DNA of 64,000 nucleotides from Bradyrhizobium erythrophlei (GTDB lineage Bacteria > Pseudomonadota > Alphaproteobacteria > Rhizobiales > Xanthobacteraceae), in the NCBI RefSeq assembly GCF_900142985.1, contig NZ_LT670849.1, positions 7,456,501 through 7,520,500 of the forward strand, written 5' to 3'. Of this stretch, positions 8,601-17,749 are shown in pieces. Positions within the stretch are counted from its first letter, which is position 1; every line of letters starts with the position of its first letter. A model generated the notes under the pieces. It did not search any database. It saw only the letters and a list, made by a program, of their open reading frames with translations, and was not told where the DNA came from. The position numbers were made by a program, and so were the translations under genes.

Positions 8601-9015
8601 GCGCTTCAGCAGCGAATTGTCGGCGCTCGAGCAGGGATTCATCGCGCGCTCTCTTCGCCACCGCCTAGGCCAGCACGAACAGCGCCACCAAGATGACTGG
8701 CGACGACGGCGGACCTTTCGTCGCTGACATCCCAAAAGCACTCTTGCGACAATGCTCGCGTGCTGCTGAGTCCAAAAGTTACAAATATTTAAGTTCCAGC
8801 GGCCGAGCCTATTTGTTAGCTTGGTCTGGAGCTTCGGGTGAGGGCCCCTGCCCTCGCCGCGCTACATCGCCTCGGGTCGCGAATTTCCCCAGGCTGGATC
8901 GCTCTATCGAGCAAGGCGCCAATATTCGCAAAGCATGACCAAGGAAGGTCTCGAGCGTCGCAGTCGATTTTAATCGACCGCGTGGGATCTTTTGTAAGCC
9001 TGAAAGGGTGCGGTC

Positions 9016-10479
9016 ATGCCTATCAAAGTAAGCGGCGGTCTAAGTGGTTTATTCGACAAGCCAGCGAAGACTATTACCCATGTTCCTGACGACGATCCGG
9101 TCGTCGTCGAGCGGCCGCGCGCGGAGCAACCTGATCCGTTAGGGCCGCAGATACGACTTGACGCCCGCATACGGGCCGAGTGCGTCGAAGTTGTCCCGAT
9201 CGAAAAACTTCAGCCAAACCCCAGAAACGCAAAGAAGCACCCGGAAAAGCAGATCGCGTTGCTCCAAGCGAACTTCGAGGAATTCGGGTTCACTACGCCT
9301 CCCTTGGTTGACGAGAACTACGTGATCCTCGCGGGGCATGGGCGCTACGAGGCAGCCAAACGTTCCGATTTCGACCATTTGCCTGTCATCAAGCTCACAG
9401 GTCTTACGGCTGCCAAGAAACGAGCTGTCGCGCTTGCTGACAACAAGCTCGCCGCGATGGGCCGGTACGATTTAGACATTCTGTCCGAGGAGCTCTCGTT
9501 CTTATTCGATGCCAGTACCGAACTCGATTTCGACCCAGGCATCATCGGCTTCGAGACCGTCGAAATCGATCAGATCATCGACAATGACACAAAGAAGGAC
9601 CGCACCGATCCCGCCGACGATTTCGCTACGCTGCCTCCAGAGACGCCAGCCGTAACATCTGCGGGCGACATCTGGGAGTGCGATAAACACCGCCTGCTGT
9701 GCGGGGACGCTACAAATCCCGATGACTATGCCGCGTTAATGGGGCGTGACCAAGTGGAAATGGTCTTCACGGACCCCCCTTATAACGTGCCCAACGCCGG
9801 TCACGTGAGCAAGCGCGAAGGCGTGCGCGAATTCGCCATGGCGGCGGGTGAGATGTCGTCCAGAGAGTTTTCGGTGTTTCTGTCGATCGTGTTTGGCAAC
9901 ATCTTCGCCTACATGCAGGCAGGTGCGGTCGGCTTCTTTTGCATGGACTGGCGGCATCTGTCCGAGCTCTGGGCAGCCGCGCACCCAGTGTTCGGGGCGA
10001 TGAGGAACCTCATCGTCTGGGTTAAACCCAACGCAGGCATGGGGAGCTTCTACCGATCGCAGCACGAGCTGATCTGCGTCTATGCCACTCCTGGCAAGCC
10101 GATCAACAACTTCGGTCTTGGTGGCAAGGGCCGACATCGGACCAACGTCTGGCAATATCCGGGCTTCAATAGTTTCGGGCGCGGGCGTGACGAGACGTTG
10201 GCCATGCATCCAACCGTCAAGCCGGTCGCCATGGTGGTGGACGCCCTAAAGGACTGCTCGGACCGCGGTGGCGTCGTGCTCGACCCGTTCGCAGGCTCGG
10301 GCACTACCGTGATCGCGGCTGAGCGCACCAAACGCCGCGCGCGTCTCATGGAGATTGATCCGCTCTATTGCGACACCATCGTGGAGCGTTGGCAGACATT
10401 CACCGGCAAGACCGCGCGTCTTGCTGAAACGAACGAGACTTTTGCTGAAGTGAAGGCCCGCAGGGGTGCGGGTCGTTAA
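9016..10479 (+). CDS. ParB-domain / DNA methyltransferase fusion (beta-class, DPPY)
   Basis: The 487-residue protein has an N-terminal ParB/Srx-like nuclease domain (about 55-150; EVVPIEKLQPNPRNAKKHP, then LAGHGRYEAAK) and a C-terminal N4-cytosine/N6-adenine methyltransferase. Motif IV is VFTDPPYNVP (about residue 250), and motif I follows much later as LDPFAGSGTT (about 422), the order of beta-class enzymes. HPTVKP precedes motif I as expected. Such ParB-methylase fusions are typical of phages and integrated elements; they probably methylate host or phage DNA without a partner restriction enzyme. No restriction gene is nearby. It is the first gene of the recombination block and the next gene follows after 18 bp. 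Confidence 0.93.
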   Translation: MPIKVSGGLSGLFDKPAKTITHVPDDDPVVVERPRAEQPDPLGPQIRLDARIRAECVEVVPIEKLQPNPRNAKKHPEKQIALLQANFEEFGFTTPPLVDENYVILAGHGRYEAAKRSDFDHLPVIKLTGLTAAKKRAVALADNKLAAMGRYDLDILSEELSFLFDASTELDFDPGIIGFETVEIDQIIDNDTKKDRTDPADDFATLPPETPAVTSAGDIWECDKHRLLCGDATNPDDYAALMGRDQVEMVFTDPPYNVPNAGHVSKREGVREFAMAAGEMSSREFSVFLSIVFGNIFAYMQAGAVGFFCMDWRHLSELWAAAHPVFGAMRNLIVWVKPNAGMGSFYRSQHELICVYATPGKPINNFGLGGKGRHRTNVWQYPGFNSFGRGRDETLAMHPTVKPVAMVVDALKDCSDRGGVVLDPFAGSGTTVIAAERTKRRARLMEIDPLYCDTIVERWQTFTGKTARLAETNETFAEVKARRGAGR

Positions 10480-10497
10480 GTGTGAGAGGGGGCTACA

Positions 10498-10962
10498 ATG
10501 ACCAAGAAAGTGAAATTTCACCACATAGAAGACGATGCTGAAAATCCGGGTGATGAAGATAAGGTCGGCTATCGCAAGCCGCCGAAGCACTCGCGGTTCA
10601 GGCGTGGGCAATCTGGTAATCCGAGGGGACGGCCGCGGGTTGCTTACGAGAAAGATGATTTTCCAGTACGTCGATTCATGATGGAGCCGGTAGAGGTAAC
10701 GCGGAAAGGCAAGAAAGAGCAGGTCACAACCTATGAGGCCATTCTCATGAGGCTTGCTGCCAAAGCGCTCGCAGGAGACAGCGCAAGTGCGAAACTTTTG
10801 CTCAAGCATACCGGGGGACTCAAGGACTTCCGCGAAGAGTGGAAGCGTGTGATGACGGAAGCCGACATGAAGATGATCGAGATGGTGAGGGAAGCATCGA
10901 ACGCTTGGGTTAACGATCTCGCCGATAAAAAAGCTGGGAAGAAAGACGACGAAGAAAGCTAA
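10498..10962 (+). CDS. DUF5681 domain protein
   Basis: The 154-residue product carries the DUF5681 signature KPPKHSRFRRGQSGNPRGRP (about residues 26-45), a basic Gly/Arg-rich start common beside phage terminase and methylase genes. The rest is helical (YEAILMRLAAKALAGDSASAKLLLKHT) with a lysine-rich acidic tail. The ATG lies 18 bp after the methyltransferase with AGAGGGGG upstream. It is plausibly a small DNA-binding packaging or accessory protein; no terminase gene follows here, so its partner may be missing. Confidence 0.8.
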   Translation: MTKKVKFHHIEDDAENPGDEDKVGYRKPPKHSRFRRGQSGNPRGRPRVAYEKDDFPVRRFMMEPVEVTRKGKKEQVTTYEAILMRLAAKALAGDSASAKLLLKHTGGLKDFREEWKRVMTEADMKMIEMVREASNAWVNDLADKKAGKKDDEES

Positions 10963-11537
10963 CTCTTTTCACGAGAGATGGCCGACCGACAGACGCCGTC
11001 CATCTATGCGCTTCTCGACGAGACCCTTCGTCAAACAGCTAGCCGAGCTCCTGCCCGGGAGCTCGGCCCTTCTTTGCCGGATCTCCTCCGATCGCCGTCG
11101 CCCTGGCGGCTGCACCAGCAACGAGAATTTTCTTAGTGAAGCTCTCGATCGGTGCCGGTGGTGATGCACGACGCTGTCTCGTTAATGCACCGGCTGACCC
11201 GAAAATAGATCCTGCCAGCCCTCCCCAATTGCCCTGTCGTTCCGCGGGGATTGCGCCAGTCGCAGTCGCAGAGCAGCCAAGACCAAAGCCAAGCCCACAA
11301 CGATAAAGTTGGCGGCAAAACCGACTTCCGAATTGGCTTTGTTTCGTCAATAACGGCCTGGGCCAAGGCGCGAAACGAGCAAGAATCTTGCTGCAGAAAG
11401 GACTGGCATTTCTTCGCCAAACGAGCGTTACTGATTCGTGTAAGGGGCTTTTGCCCGGGCATCTCCTCCCGCTCACATGCGGGCTCAAGGCAGTGCGGCA
11501 AGCAGTGTCGCATTCATCATCTTGAGAGGAGATTCTG
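10963..11537. other. 575-bp gap inside the phage-like block
   Basis: No supported gene. Overlapping frames exist on both strands (for example minus 11133-11513 and plus 11251-11541) but none has recognisable motifs. The end of the stretch carries GAGAGGAGATTCTG, the ribosome site of the next gene. It may hold a promoter or a decayed gene. Confidence 0.45.
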
Positions 11538-12386
11538 GTGAGTATCAGTCCGTCGAATGGCGCAGTCGCGCCAAATCCCACAATCGTCCGTTTCAATCCT
11601 GCCGATCGGCGCCATTTTATCGGCGGATCGGACGCCCGCATCATCATGGGAGATGATCAAGCAGAACTCTTACGTCTATGGCGCGAAAAGCGGGGCGAGG
11701 CAGAACCACAGGATTTCTCTCGTAACCTGATCGTTCAGTTGGGCGTCGTAACCGAGGAGCTCAACCGCCGTTGGTACGAGAGCAACACGGGACAAACCGT
11801 AAAGGACACCCAGAAACGCTTGCGCCATCCGGTTCACAAATGGATGGCGGCGACCGTTGATGGCATCGTGGAATCGAACGGAGCGGTGTACGAAGCCAAA
11901 TTCATGTTGCCCTGGTCGTTCTCGGAAGAGGCCGCGGCCGAAAAGCACATGGCCCAGCTTCAGCACAACATGTGGGTGGCGAACACCCGCAACGCCGTGC
12001 TTTCGATCATCACGGGCGGCGGAAAGTGGGTCGAGATCCAGACCGGCGCCGATCCGCTCTATCAACACTTGTTGCTGACCGCTGAGAAGAAGTTCTGGCG
12101 TTGCGTGCAATCCGGTGAAACCCCTCACCTGTTCGGCCTCGAACCGCCCAGATCCCGCCTGGAAGCGGTACGCGTTGTCGACATGAGTTCGTCGAATAGT
12201 TGGGCCGAACTTGCGGTCGTCTATCGACGCACCAAGGCGGCTTACGAAGAACACGAAGCCAGCAAGGCTGATCTCAAAAAACTCGTTCCGGAAGATGCCA
12301 GGGAGGCCCTTGGACACGGGCTTAAGGCCAAGCGCTCCAAATCCGGCGCTGTCAGCTTCGAGCTGGTCGAGGCTGCACATGCATAA
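11538..12386 (+). CDS. YqaJ-type phage exonuclease (lambda-Exo-like)
   Basis: The 282-residue protein starts with GTG at 11538 behind GAGAGGA. It has the YqaJ layout: [12 protein letters not shown] near the start (the GxSDxxxI pattern), [14 protein letters not shown], then the catalytic area ATVDGIV followed by VYEAKFML (D about 108, E-x-K about 121-123), and AQLQHNMWV, a conserved helix of this family. These are the metal ligands of the PD-(D/E)XK fold. Such exonucleases chew 5' ends and work with a single-strand annealing protein; the ERF-type gene overlapping its end by 8 bp fits as that partner. Confidence 0.88.
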   Translation: MSISPSNGAVAPNPTIVRFNPADRRHFIGGSDARIIMGDDQAELLRLWREKRGEAEPQDFSRNLIVQLGVVTEELNRRWYESNTGQTVKDTQKRLRHPVHKWMAATVDGIVESNGAVYEAKFMLPWSFSEEAAAEKHMAQLQHNMWVANTRNAVLSIITGGGKWVEIQTGADPLYQHLLLTAEKKFWRCVQSGETPHLFGLEPPRSRLEAVRVVDMSSSNSWAELAVVYRRTKAAYEEHEASKADLKKLVPEDAREALGHGLKAKRSKSGAVSFELVEAAHA

Positions 12387-13620
12387 CTCAAGTCAAACGA
12401 TTGGGGCAATCGCGACCGCGCTGGCCAAAGCCCAGGCCGAGCTTGAGAACCCCGAGAAGACGATGGTTGCCACAATTCCCGCCGCCGATGGCGGACGGAG
12501 TTTCCGCTATGCATCGCTCGCAAGCGGATTGGACCTGGTTCGCAAATGTCTGGGTCAACACGAGATCGCGGTCATGCAGACAACGGCAATTGGCCAGGCC
12601 CAGATCGTCCTTACGACCTTGCTCGTTCATGCCTCCGGTGAGTGGGTATCTTCCACGTGGCCGGTTTGCCCTGTGGCTGAACCATCCGCACACATCAAAG
12701 GGGCTGCCCTAACCTACGCCCGGCGTTATGCGCTCTTTACCCTCGTCGGTATCGCCGGCGAGGACGATCTTGATGCTCCTGACCTCTCGACGGCAGGGCC
12801 GCCCGGTGAGCCCAAAGGGCGACAACCTGACACCGGACGCGCCTTGGGCAAACCGAACCAGCCGGCCAATAAGCCCACACACCACCGACCGCCGCCGCAA
12901 CAGCCCCAAAGGCCTGCTCGTGGGGAACGGACGAAAGCCCCGGCCCTGCCCCTGGATGCCTCGGAAAGACTTCAGCAGCAGTTGATCTCGGAGCTGGCGC
13001 AAATCAGCGAAGCGGAAGCGCTTGCCACCTGGGCGCATCGGGTCTTGCCACTCAAGAACCAACTTTCGGCAGCGGATGCCCAAAAGGTCGAGGCTGCATT
13101 CGCGGCCAGGCTGGACCAGGTCAGCGCTCCGACATCGGTTCAGCCCGCCGATACCCGCGAAAAAACACCCAAGAGCCGACGCCGCCAGAGCACCCAGGTG
13201 CGTCCGATCACCAAGCCGGTGCGCGAGCGGGATCGCAACCATCTCCGATTCGTCGCATCCCGGCCCTGCCTCGTCTGCGGACGGTCCCCCTCAGACCCCC
13301 ATCACCTCAAATTCGCCGAGCAGCGGGCCATGGGTCGGAAAGTCAGCGACAAATTCACCGTTCCGATCTGTCGAATACACCACCGCGAGCTCCATCGCCG
13401 CGGTGATGAGCGCATCTGGTGGGAGAGCCAAGGGATCGATCCCTTGCCTGTCGCAGCAGGCCTTTGGGCTACGACGCACGAGACCATCGTGCCCGCAGCA
13501 CCGGTCGATGACGTTCACCGCGCTGGCAACAATGGACGACGTTCGATCAGCGGAGCTGATGTTTCGGAGCCATTGCAAACTAACGAAACGAAGCCAATTG
13601 TCCGGCCGGAGGCAAGATGA
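12379..13620 (+). CDS. ERF-family annealing protein fused to an HNH-like zinc domain
   Basis: The start ATG at 12379 is chosen because it overlaps the exonuclease stop by 8 bp and GAGG lies upstream; the frame is open earlier but only inside the exonuclease. Residues 1-140 show the ERF pattern ([17 protein letters not shown], then [19 protein letters not shown] followed by GEDDLDA). A low-complexity Pro/Gln/Arg linker follows. Residues about 285-350 hold a DUF968/HNH-like unit: CLVCG, DPHHLKF, then [14 protein letters not shown], giving Cys and His ligands for zinc and a possible nuclease centre. Total 413 residues, longer than simple ERF proteins. It probably anneals single strands made by the upstream exonuclease; the nuclease role of the tail is inferred. 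Confidence 0.85.
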   Translation: MHNSSQTIGAIATALAKAQAELENPEKTMVATIPAADGGRSFRYASLASGLDLVRKCLGQHEIAVMQTTAIGQAQIVLTTLLVHASGEWVSSTWPVCPVAEPSAHIKGAALTYARRYALFTLVGIAGEDDLDAPDLSTAGPPGEPKGRQPDTGRALGKPNQPANKPTHHRPPPQQPQRPARGERTKAPALPLDASERLQQQLISELAQISEAEALATWAHRVLPLKNQLSAADAQKVEAAFAARLDQVSAPTSVQPADTREKTPKSRRRQSTQVRPITKPVRERDRNHLRFVASRPCLVCGRSPSDPHHLKFAEQRAMGRKVSDKFTVPICRIHHRELHRRGDERIWWESQGIDPLPVAAGLWATTHETIVPAAPVDDVHRAGNNGRRSISGADVSEPLQTNETKPIVRPEAR

Positions 13621-14258
13621 CCTCTTTTCGGCAGATCGAAGCTAACCGGCGCAATGCCCGCCTGAGCACCGGACCTACTACCGAAGATGGGAAGGAAAGA
13701 TCGCGGCGAAATGCTCTGCGTCATGGGCTAACCGCCGAAACCGTCATCGATGCGCTGGAAGACGCCGAGGACTATGCTGCTTTCGAAATGGCGGTCATGA
13801 CCGACTACGACGCCCGCAACGCCGTCGAAAGGGAGCTCGTTCTAAGGCTGGCGAGCCTGCTATGGCGGCTACGTCGGGCTACCGCGATCGAAAGTGGCCT
13901 GTTCAAAATCCATGCGCAGCACTTGTTACAATTCCGGCGACGCCGACAGGCTCATCAAAGGCGCCAGAATATCATCGAAACCATGTACCGAGACGCCGTC
14001 GCGACCGAGGAAGACATGCGGCAGGATGAAGACGAAATCACCGGCGGTCTAGACGCTGACCCTCGATCAGCCGCGAAGCCTGCTGATCAATCGGACGACC
14101 TCACACGCTCCTTCGTCCGCCTCTCCAACCTGCCGACCTATCCCCTCGACCGACTGAGCCGCTATGAAGCCACGCTGTGGCGCCAGGCTTGTCAGATCCT
14201 GTTCACACTGCGGTGTCTCGACCAGCGCAAGCCGTGGGAGAGACGTAGGTTGCGTTGA
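13617..14258 (+). CDS. Conserved hypothetical protein (213 aa) of rhizobial accessory regions
   Basis: It overlaps the previous gene by ATGA. The product begins with a basic motif [20 protein letters not shown] and [13 protein letters not shown], a pattern seen in many small rhizobial proteins, often beside mobile DNA. The middle is helical ([20 protein letters not shown]) and the end is basic (KPWERRRLR). There is no signal peptide. The basic start and mobile setting suggest a DNA-associated role, but the function is unknown. A truncated copy of its first 45 codons follows at 14307. Confidence 0.75.
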   Translation: MTSFRQIEANRRNARLSTGPTTEDGKERSRRNALRHGLTAETVIDALEDAEDYAAFEMAVMTDYDARNAVERELVLRLASLLWRLRRATAIESGLFKIHAQHLLQFRRRRQAHQRRQNIIETMYRDAVATEEDMRQDEDEITGGLDADPRSAAKPADQSDDLTRSFVRLSNLPTYPLDRLSRYEATLWRQACQILFTLRCLDQRKPWERRRLR

Positions 14259-14306
14259 TCTTGGCCAAGTCGAGGCCCACCGACGCTTAGAACCAGGGAG
14301 AGCGCC

Positions 14307-14447
14307 GTGGTCGTAAACCGCCGCAACGTCCGTCTGAGTACAGGTCCTAGAACTGAGGAAGGTAAACGAAAGTCACGCCAAAACGCGGTTCGCCATGGTC
14401 TCGTGGCGGAAACCGTCATCGGTGCCTTGGAAGATACCGACGACTAA
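14307..14447 (+). pseudogene. Truncated duplicate of the N-terminus of the 13617 gene
   Basis: From a GTG at 14307 the frame reads VVNRRNVRLSTGPRTEEG and continues through a segment like RQNAVRHGLVAETVIGALED, then stops at TAA 14445-14447 after 46 codons. This parallels residues about 9-55 of the 213-residue product just upstream, with many silent and some coding changes, so it is an older duplicate whose 3' part has been lost. AGGGAGAG lies before the start, so a short peptide could still be made. Confidence 0.7.
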
Positions 14448-14740
14448 GCAGCAATATGTCATCGGCAACATTTTTCCGAGTTCAGTCGCGATCCGAAACT
14501 TTGAAAGCTTGACCGCGATAAACGACGCGATCGAGCCGCCCGATAATCTTACCCAGAATCGAAGTGCGGCGGGAATGGTCACTTTCCGAGAATGAACCTT
14601 TGGCTGTAATATCTGTTTCTAACAAAAAAGCAGGCCAAGAGGGGAAGCGCGCTCCAAATTACTGATGACTCGCAGCTTACGCCTACCGACTTGCAATAGC
14701 GGGCAGCTAAGCTAGGCTGGAACCACATTTGGAGGAGAAG

Positions 14741-15028
14741 ATGGAATCCAGAATAGAGTTAGCAAAAGAACCAAATTCCGGAAATTATGCGGTTGTCATC
14801 ACATTTGTCTTTGGAGTGCTCGGGGTTGTCTACGGATTAGCCCAAATCGATCCGGCCGAAGCATCGAGTGCTGGAAGCACTGTATTTCTTATGGCAGGAG
14901 CACTTTGGGGGATAATCGGTTTAATATTCGGATCGATGATAAGTGCGGCAATCAACGGAGGCTTCTGGTCGATACCTATATTCCTAGTTCTATTTTTAGC
15001 TCTTCAGTCCAAGATCAACGGCCACTGA
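14741..15028 (+). CDS. Small membrane protein, two TM segments (95 aa)
   Basis: The ATG at 14741 has a strong GGAGG at 14731-14735, so it is preferred to an in-frame TTG at 14729. The product has a short charged start, a first hydrophobic span (VVITFVFGVLGVVYGLA), a short loop, and two close hydrophobic spans (FLMAGALWGIIGLIFGSM and FWSIPIFLVLFLALQS). I do not recognise a family. Codon use is more AT-rich than in the flanking genes, which hints at acquired DNA. Confidence 0.6.
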   Translation: MESRIELAKEPNSGNYAVVITFVFGVLGVVYGLAQIDPAEASSAGSTVFLMAGALWGIIGLIFGSMISAAINGGFWSIPIFLVLFLALQSKINGH

Positions 15029-15137
15029 ATGCGACTTATCAGTTGACGGTGTGTAGGTTGTGGTTGACCTTTGTGTTGAATTGACAATTTCTTCTACTTG
15101 CACCCCCCTATCAACCATCCATATTGGCTGAAGTCGC

Positions 15138-15851
15138 ATGATACATCGACCGATAGGTCGTTGGCCTTATTACCGCAATAAACTGAAGTGGAAGCTCTTC
15201 CATATGCGACTGGCTGTAGAAGACAGGAGCAACCGTGCGTTTGATGAGCGCCACAGAGTTGAAACTGCGCGAGAAGAGGCTTTGGGCGAATTGGGTTTAT
15301 CGCCTAACGACGCCCAACGAGGCAACGGCGTCTACCGTGTAACATGGGATTGGTTGATCGAGAAAGCTTTGGCCCGGCTCGACATCGATTTTCGCCGCTA
15401 CACTTTCATTGATTATGGCTCAGGCAAAGGCAAGGCTATGTTAATAGCTGCGCGCCGCCCCTTCAAATCGATTATTGGAATTGAATTTGCAAGACACCTT
15501 CACGAGATCGCCGCTGCAAACTGCCAGACGTACCGCAATCTGGATCAAAAATGTCACTCGTTGTTACCGATCTTTGGCGATGTGTTGCACTATCCCCTCC
15601 CCCCGGGCCCGATCATCTGTTTCATGTGCAATCCCTTTGATCATAAGACGCTGCGCGCTGTGTTCAACAACTGGCGCGAACGCTATCAGAGGGGTGAACA
15701 GGAGATCCGTATACTTTATCTTAACATGCGCGACATTGCAGAGTCAGCCGAAGTTCTGGCAGAGCAGGAATGGCTAATTCCTATCGCACGCGATAGGCGC
15801 TTCGTCGTGCTAGCTCCGGCCGTTGCGCGTAACGCGAAGGAGGCTCGTTAA
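15138..15851 (+). CDS. Class I SAM-dependent methyltransferase
   Basis: The 237-residue protein shows a Rossmann methyltransferase motif I, FIDYGSGKGKAMLIAA (about residue 90), followed by an acidic residue at the end of strand 2 (IIGIEFARHLHEIA) and an FxCNPF-like motif IV region (ICFMCNPFDHKTLRAV). Loose similarity of this layout to DOT1-like and small-molecule methyltransferases gives no clear substrate. The N-terminal 80 residues are basic and helical. The start ATG at 15138 has only a weak ribosome site. It stands alone, with gene-poor DNA on either side. Confidence 0.75.
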   Translation: MIHRPIGRWPYYRNKLKWKLFHMRLAVEDRSNRAFDERHRVETAREEALGELGLSPNDAQRGNGVYRVTWDWLIEKALARLDIDFRRYTFIDYGSGKGKAMLIAARRPFKSIIGIEFARHLHEIAAANCQTYRNLDQKCHSLLPIFGDVLHYPLPPGPIICFMCNPFDHKTLRAVFNNWRERYQRGEQEIRILYLNMRDIAESAEVLAEQEWLIPIARDRRFVVLAPAVARNAKEAR

Positions 15852-16399
15852 TTCGGCTCCTCGCTCGCTCGCGCTCGCAGCGCAAACAAAGCGACTTTGT
15901 TGGCATGGCAGAGCGTGGACCGGAGGCCGACCAACGCTCTTCATGGCTCACTTCTTGCTGAAACTCTAGCAAGCGCTGCGATGCTTGTCGCCAGCATGAA
16001 CGTACGGTTTTGCGCGGTGTCTTAGCTTCCATATCGGATTTATGCGTGGCAGCGTCTCGAACAGCTTTGTTTGTTACTGAATTTGCCCCTGCCAAGCCGA
16101 TGGACCCGTCGGGGGCAATACTTTCTGTCCTTTCGCCAAGTGTCAGCGCCTTCGAACCTGAGCAAGCATCGACCGAAATCACCCCAGGTGAGAGATACGC
16201 AAAGGCCACGCCCTCGTCATTTCTCAGGGGCCGGTTCGCCTCGCACTAAGAAACGGCCCTGCGACAAATTGGAGCAGGTGAGTTGTGTATCGATTCACAG
16301 TCTCAAAACTGCGATTTTGGTATTTAGATAGGAGGGGGCATCGATTAGACAACCTGTATGACCGAATCCGGCATATAGTATACTAAAAGGTGCGCTGCC
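15852..16399. other. 548-bp intergenic stretch
   Basis: No supported gene. A 142-codon minus-strand frame (15781-16209) and two plus-strand frames overlap one another and have no motif or ribosome site. The DNA next to 16330-16390 is AT-rich and probably carries the promoter of the small gene at 16400. Confidence 0.45.
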
Positions 16400-16540
16400 A
16401 TGCTCGACTTGATGATCTACGCCGTCTTGATCTTTGGCTTTCCTCTGGGAATCCTAGTCGGTTACCGCTGGCGGGATCGAATTTCGCAGCAACGACGGGC
16501 ACGGCATCTAGCCGAGCGAGACAGCGCCAGAACCCGATAG
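16400..16540 (+). CDS. 46-aa single-TM protein, paralogue of the 16650 N-terminus
   Basis: The ATG at 16400 opens a 46-codon frame, with AAAAGG 8-9 bases upstream. The product is a hydrophobic span (LMIYAVLIFGFPLGILVGY) followed by a basic tail (RWRDRISQQRRARHLAERD). The block FGFPxGxxVGYxWRDRIS is shared with the next gene, so the two arose by duplication. Small membrane-anchored peptide of unknown function. Confidence 0.6.
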   Translation: MLDLMIYAVLIFGFPLGILVGYRWRDRISQQRRARHLAERDSARTR

Positions 16541-16649
16541 CCCACACGCGAGACAAGTTCCTATACCTCTGTTACGGTTTCCCGGCCGCATGGACCACTT
16601 AGCGGTGCAAAAAACTCCGCAGCGTTAAAGGTGCGGTACGGGGGACGAC

Positions 16650-17108
16650 ATGGGGATTGAATGGGTCGCAGTCGGCATCGTTCTGGTTGCCGGTGCTCTT
16701 TTTTTTGGTTTTCCTATCGGATTAGCCGTCGGTTACGCGTGGCGAGATCGAATATCGCGCGCGCGTCGGATTCGCTTCCTTGCCGAGCAGGAACAAAGGC
16801 GCTGGGAATTGAACGCTGCGAACACAGCATTCGCTGGGCCAGATGGGCGCAGCGACAATCTGGTAAGAGAAATCACGGCAAGAAGCTTAGTTTCCGACCA
16901 GGTAATCGCCGAGGAACCCGACGTTTCTCAAGCGACCATTAGCCGAGTTCGAAGGAAGGCAGCTGGGCCAAATGACCAAATTGCCAAGCCTGCTGACAAG
17001 GACGGCAAACGCCGCAACGTGCCTACGAAGTCCAAGCTCAAAGTGATGACAAGTGATGTCCCGCAAAAGTCGGCTCTGGATCGCACGAGCATGGAACGAC
17101 AACCGTGA
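16650..17108 (+). CDS. Membrane-anchored protein with helix-turn-helix-like segment (152 aa)
   Basis: The ATG at 16650 follows GGGGGA. Residues 6-28 form one membrane span ending in FGFPIGLAVGYAWRDRIS, nearly the same as the small upstream gene, then a basic coiled part (RARRIRFLAEQEQRRWE). Residues about 75-100 read like a helix-turn-helix (SLVSDQVIAEEPDVSQATIS, then RVRRKA), followed by a lysine-rich tail. A membrane-tethered DNA-binding protein is therefore possible. I do not recognise a named family, and the helix-turn-helix call rests on pattern only. Confidence 0.6.
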   Translation: MGIEWVAVGIVLVAGALFFGFPIGLAVGYAWRDRISRARRIRFLAEQEQRRWELNAANTAFAGPDGRSDNLVREITARSLVSDQVIAEEPDVSQATISRVRRKAAGPNDQIAKPADKDGKRRNVPTKSKLKVMTSDVPQKSALDRTSMERQP

Positions 17109-17193
17109 GAGCGAAACCACCGTCACCCGGTCGGCGTCCTTGCCGCGGGGTTCGGGGATGAAGTGGGACATGAAGCGACGGAGAAAAATTCAA

Positions 17194-17571
17194 ATGAAGG
17201 TGGCCTTCAGAAGAACCGCAATCGCAAGCTTAATCGTCCCGTGTGTGACGCTACTCTCGTTCAGCGGGTCTGGACGACTCGGCGTCGAGAGGGCCCAAGG
17301 TGCGGATCGGCCCCTGACCCCATACACCGATGCTAGAGGTGCGCGTCGACCGCATCTGCGATCCGACCGCGGGTACGGTTTGTTTGCTACCGCGGTTGCC
17401 GCCACCACCTCGCCTTGGAATTACGATGACTATTATTGCTGGGGTTCTCCTCCTGGCAGCCATTACTACAGCAGCTATCCTGGTGGGTACTGCGTCCGTC
17501 GCAACTACGTCACAGGGCTCTACGGACACCCGACGCTATTTCCTCGCTACTACAGCGCCTCGGGCTGGTAA
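17194..17571 (+). CDS. Small secreted Tyr/Gly/Ser-rich protein
   Basis: The ATG at 17194 is chosen because GGAG lies 10 bases upstream and a signal peptide follows directly (MKVAFRRTAIASLIVPCVTL). Earlier in-frame ATGs at 17158 and 17170 would give a long charged leader. The mature part is basic, then rich in Tyr, Trp, Ser, Pro and Cys (NYDDYYCWGSPPGSHYYSSY, PGGYC). It resembles the other small exported Gly/Tyr proteins in this window and may be a surface protein. Function unknown. Confidence 0.6.
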   Translation: MKVAFRRTAIASLIVPCVTLLSFSGSGRLGVERAQGADRPLTPYTDARGARRPHLRSDRGYGLFATAVAATTSPWNYDDYYCWGSPPGSHYYSSYPGGYCVRRNYVTGLYGHPTLFPRYYSASGW

Positions 17572-17749
17572 GCGATCCTAACCGCGACGAACGCATTAGT
17601 AGGTGTGCGAGTAAGGACGAGTTGGCTGCAACTTGGCATCCCCATTCGCCGAGCAGCGTGGATTCCTCACTTTACTGGAAATCGATTCAAGCCCAAGGAA
17701 AGCCGCGCCGGCTCTTGGCGCCAGCGGCGACAACCATGACCGAGCCTCG

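Larger units (their letters stand above)
8338..9015. other. 678-bp noncoding stretch before the phage-like block
   Basis: Apart from the palindrome and the repeated CAGGGAATTTTTC motif I see no supported gene. Short frames exist on both strands but lack ribosome sites and known motifs. This is the left border of the recombination-gene block and would be the place to search for an attachment site. Confidence 0.5.

Noticed and set aside
9736..10209. 157-codon antisense frame in the methyltransferase gene
   Set aside because: It covers the conserved catalytic part of the real gene and has no motif of its own.
15781..16209. 142-codon minus-strand frame in the gap after the methyltransferase
   Set aside because: It overlaps the end of the methyltransferase gene, lacks a ribosome site and has random-looking composition.
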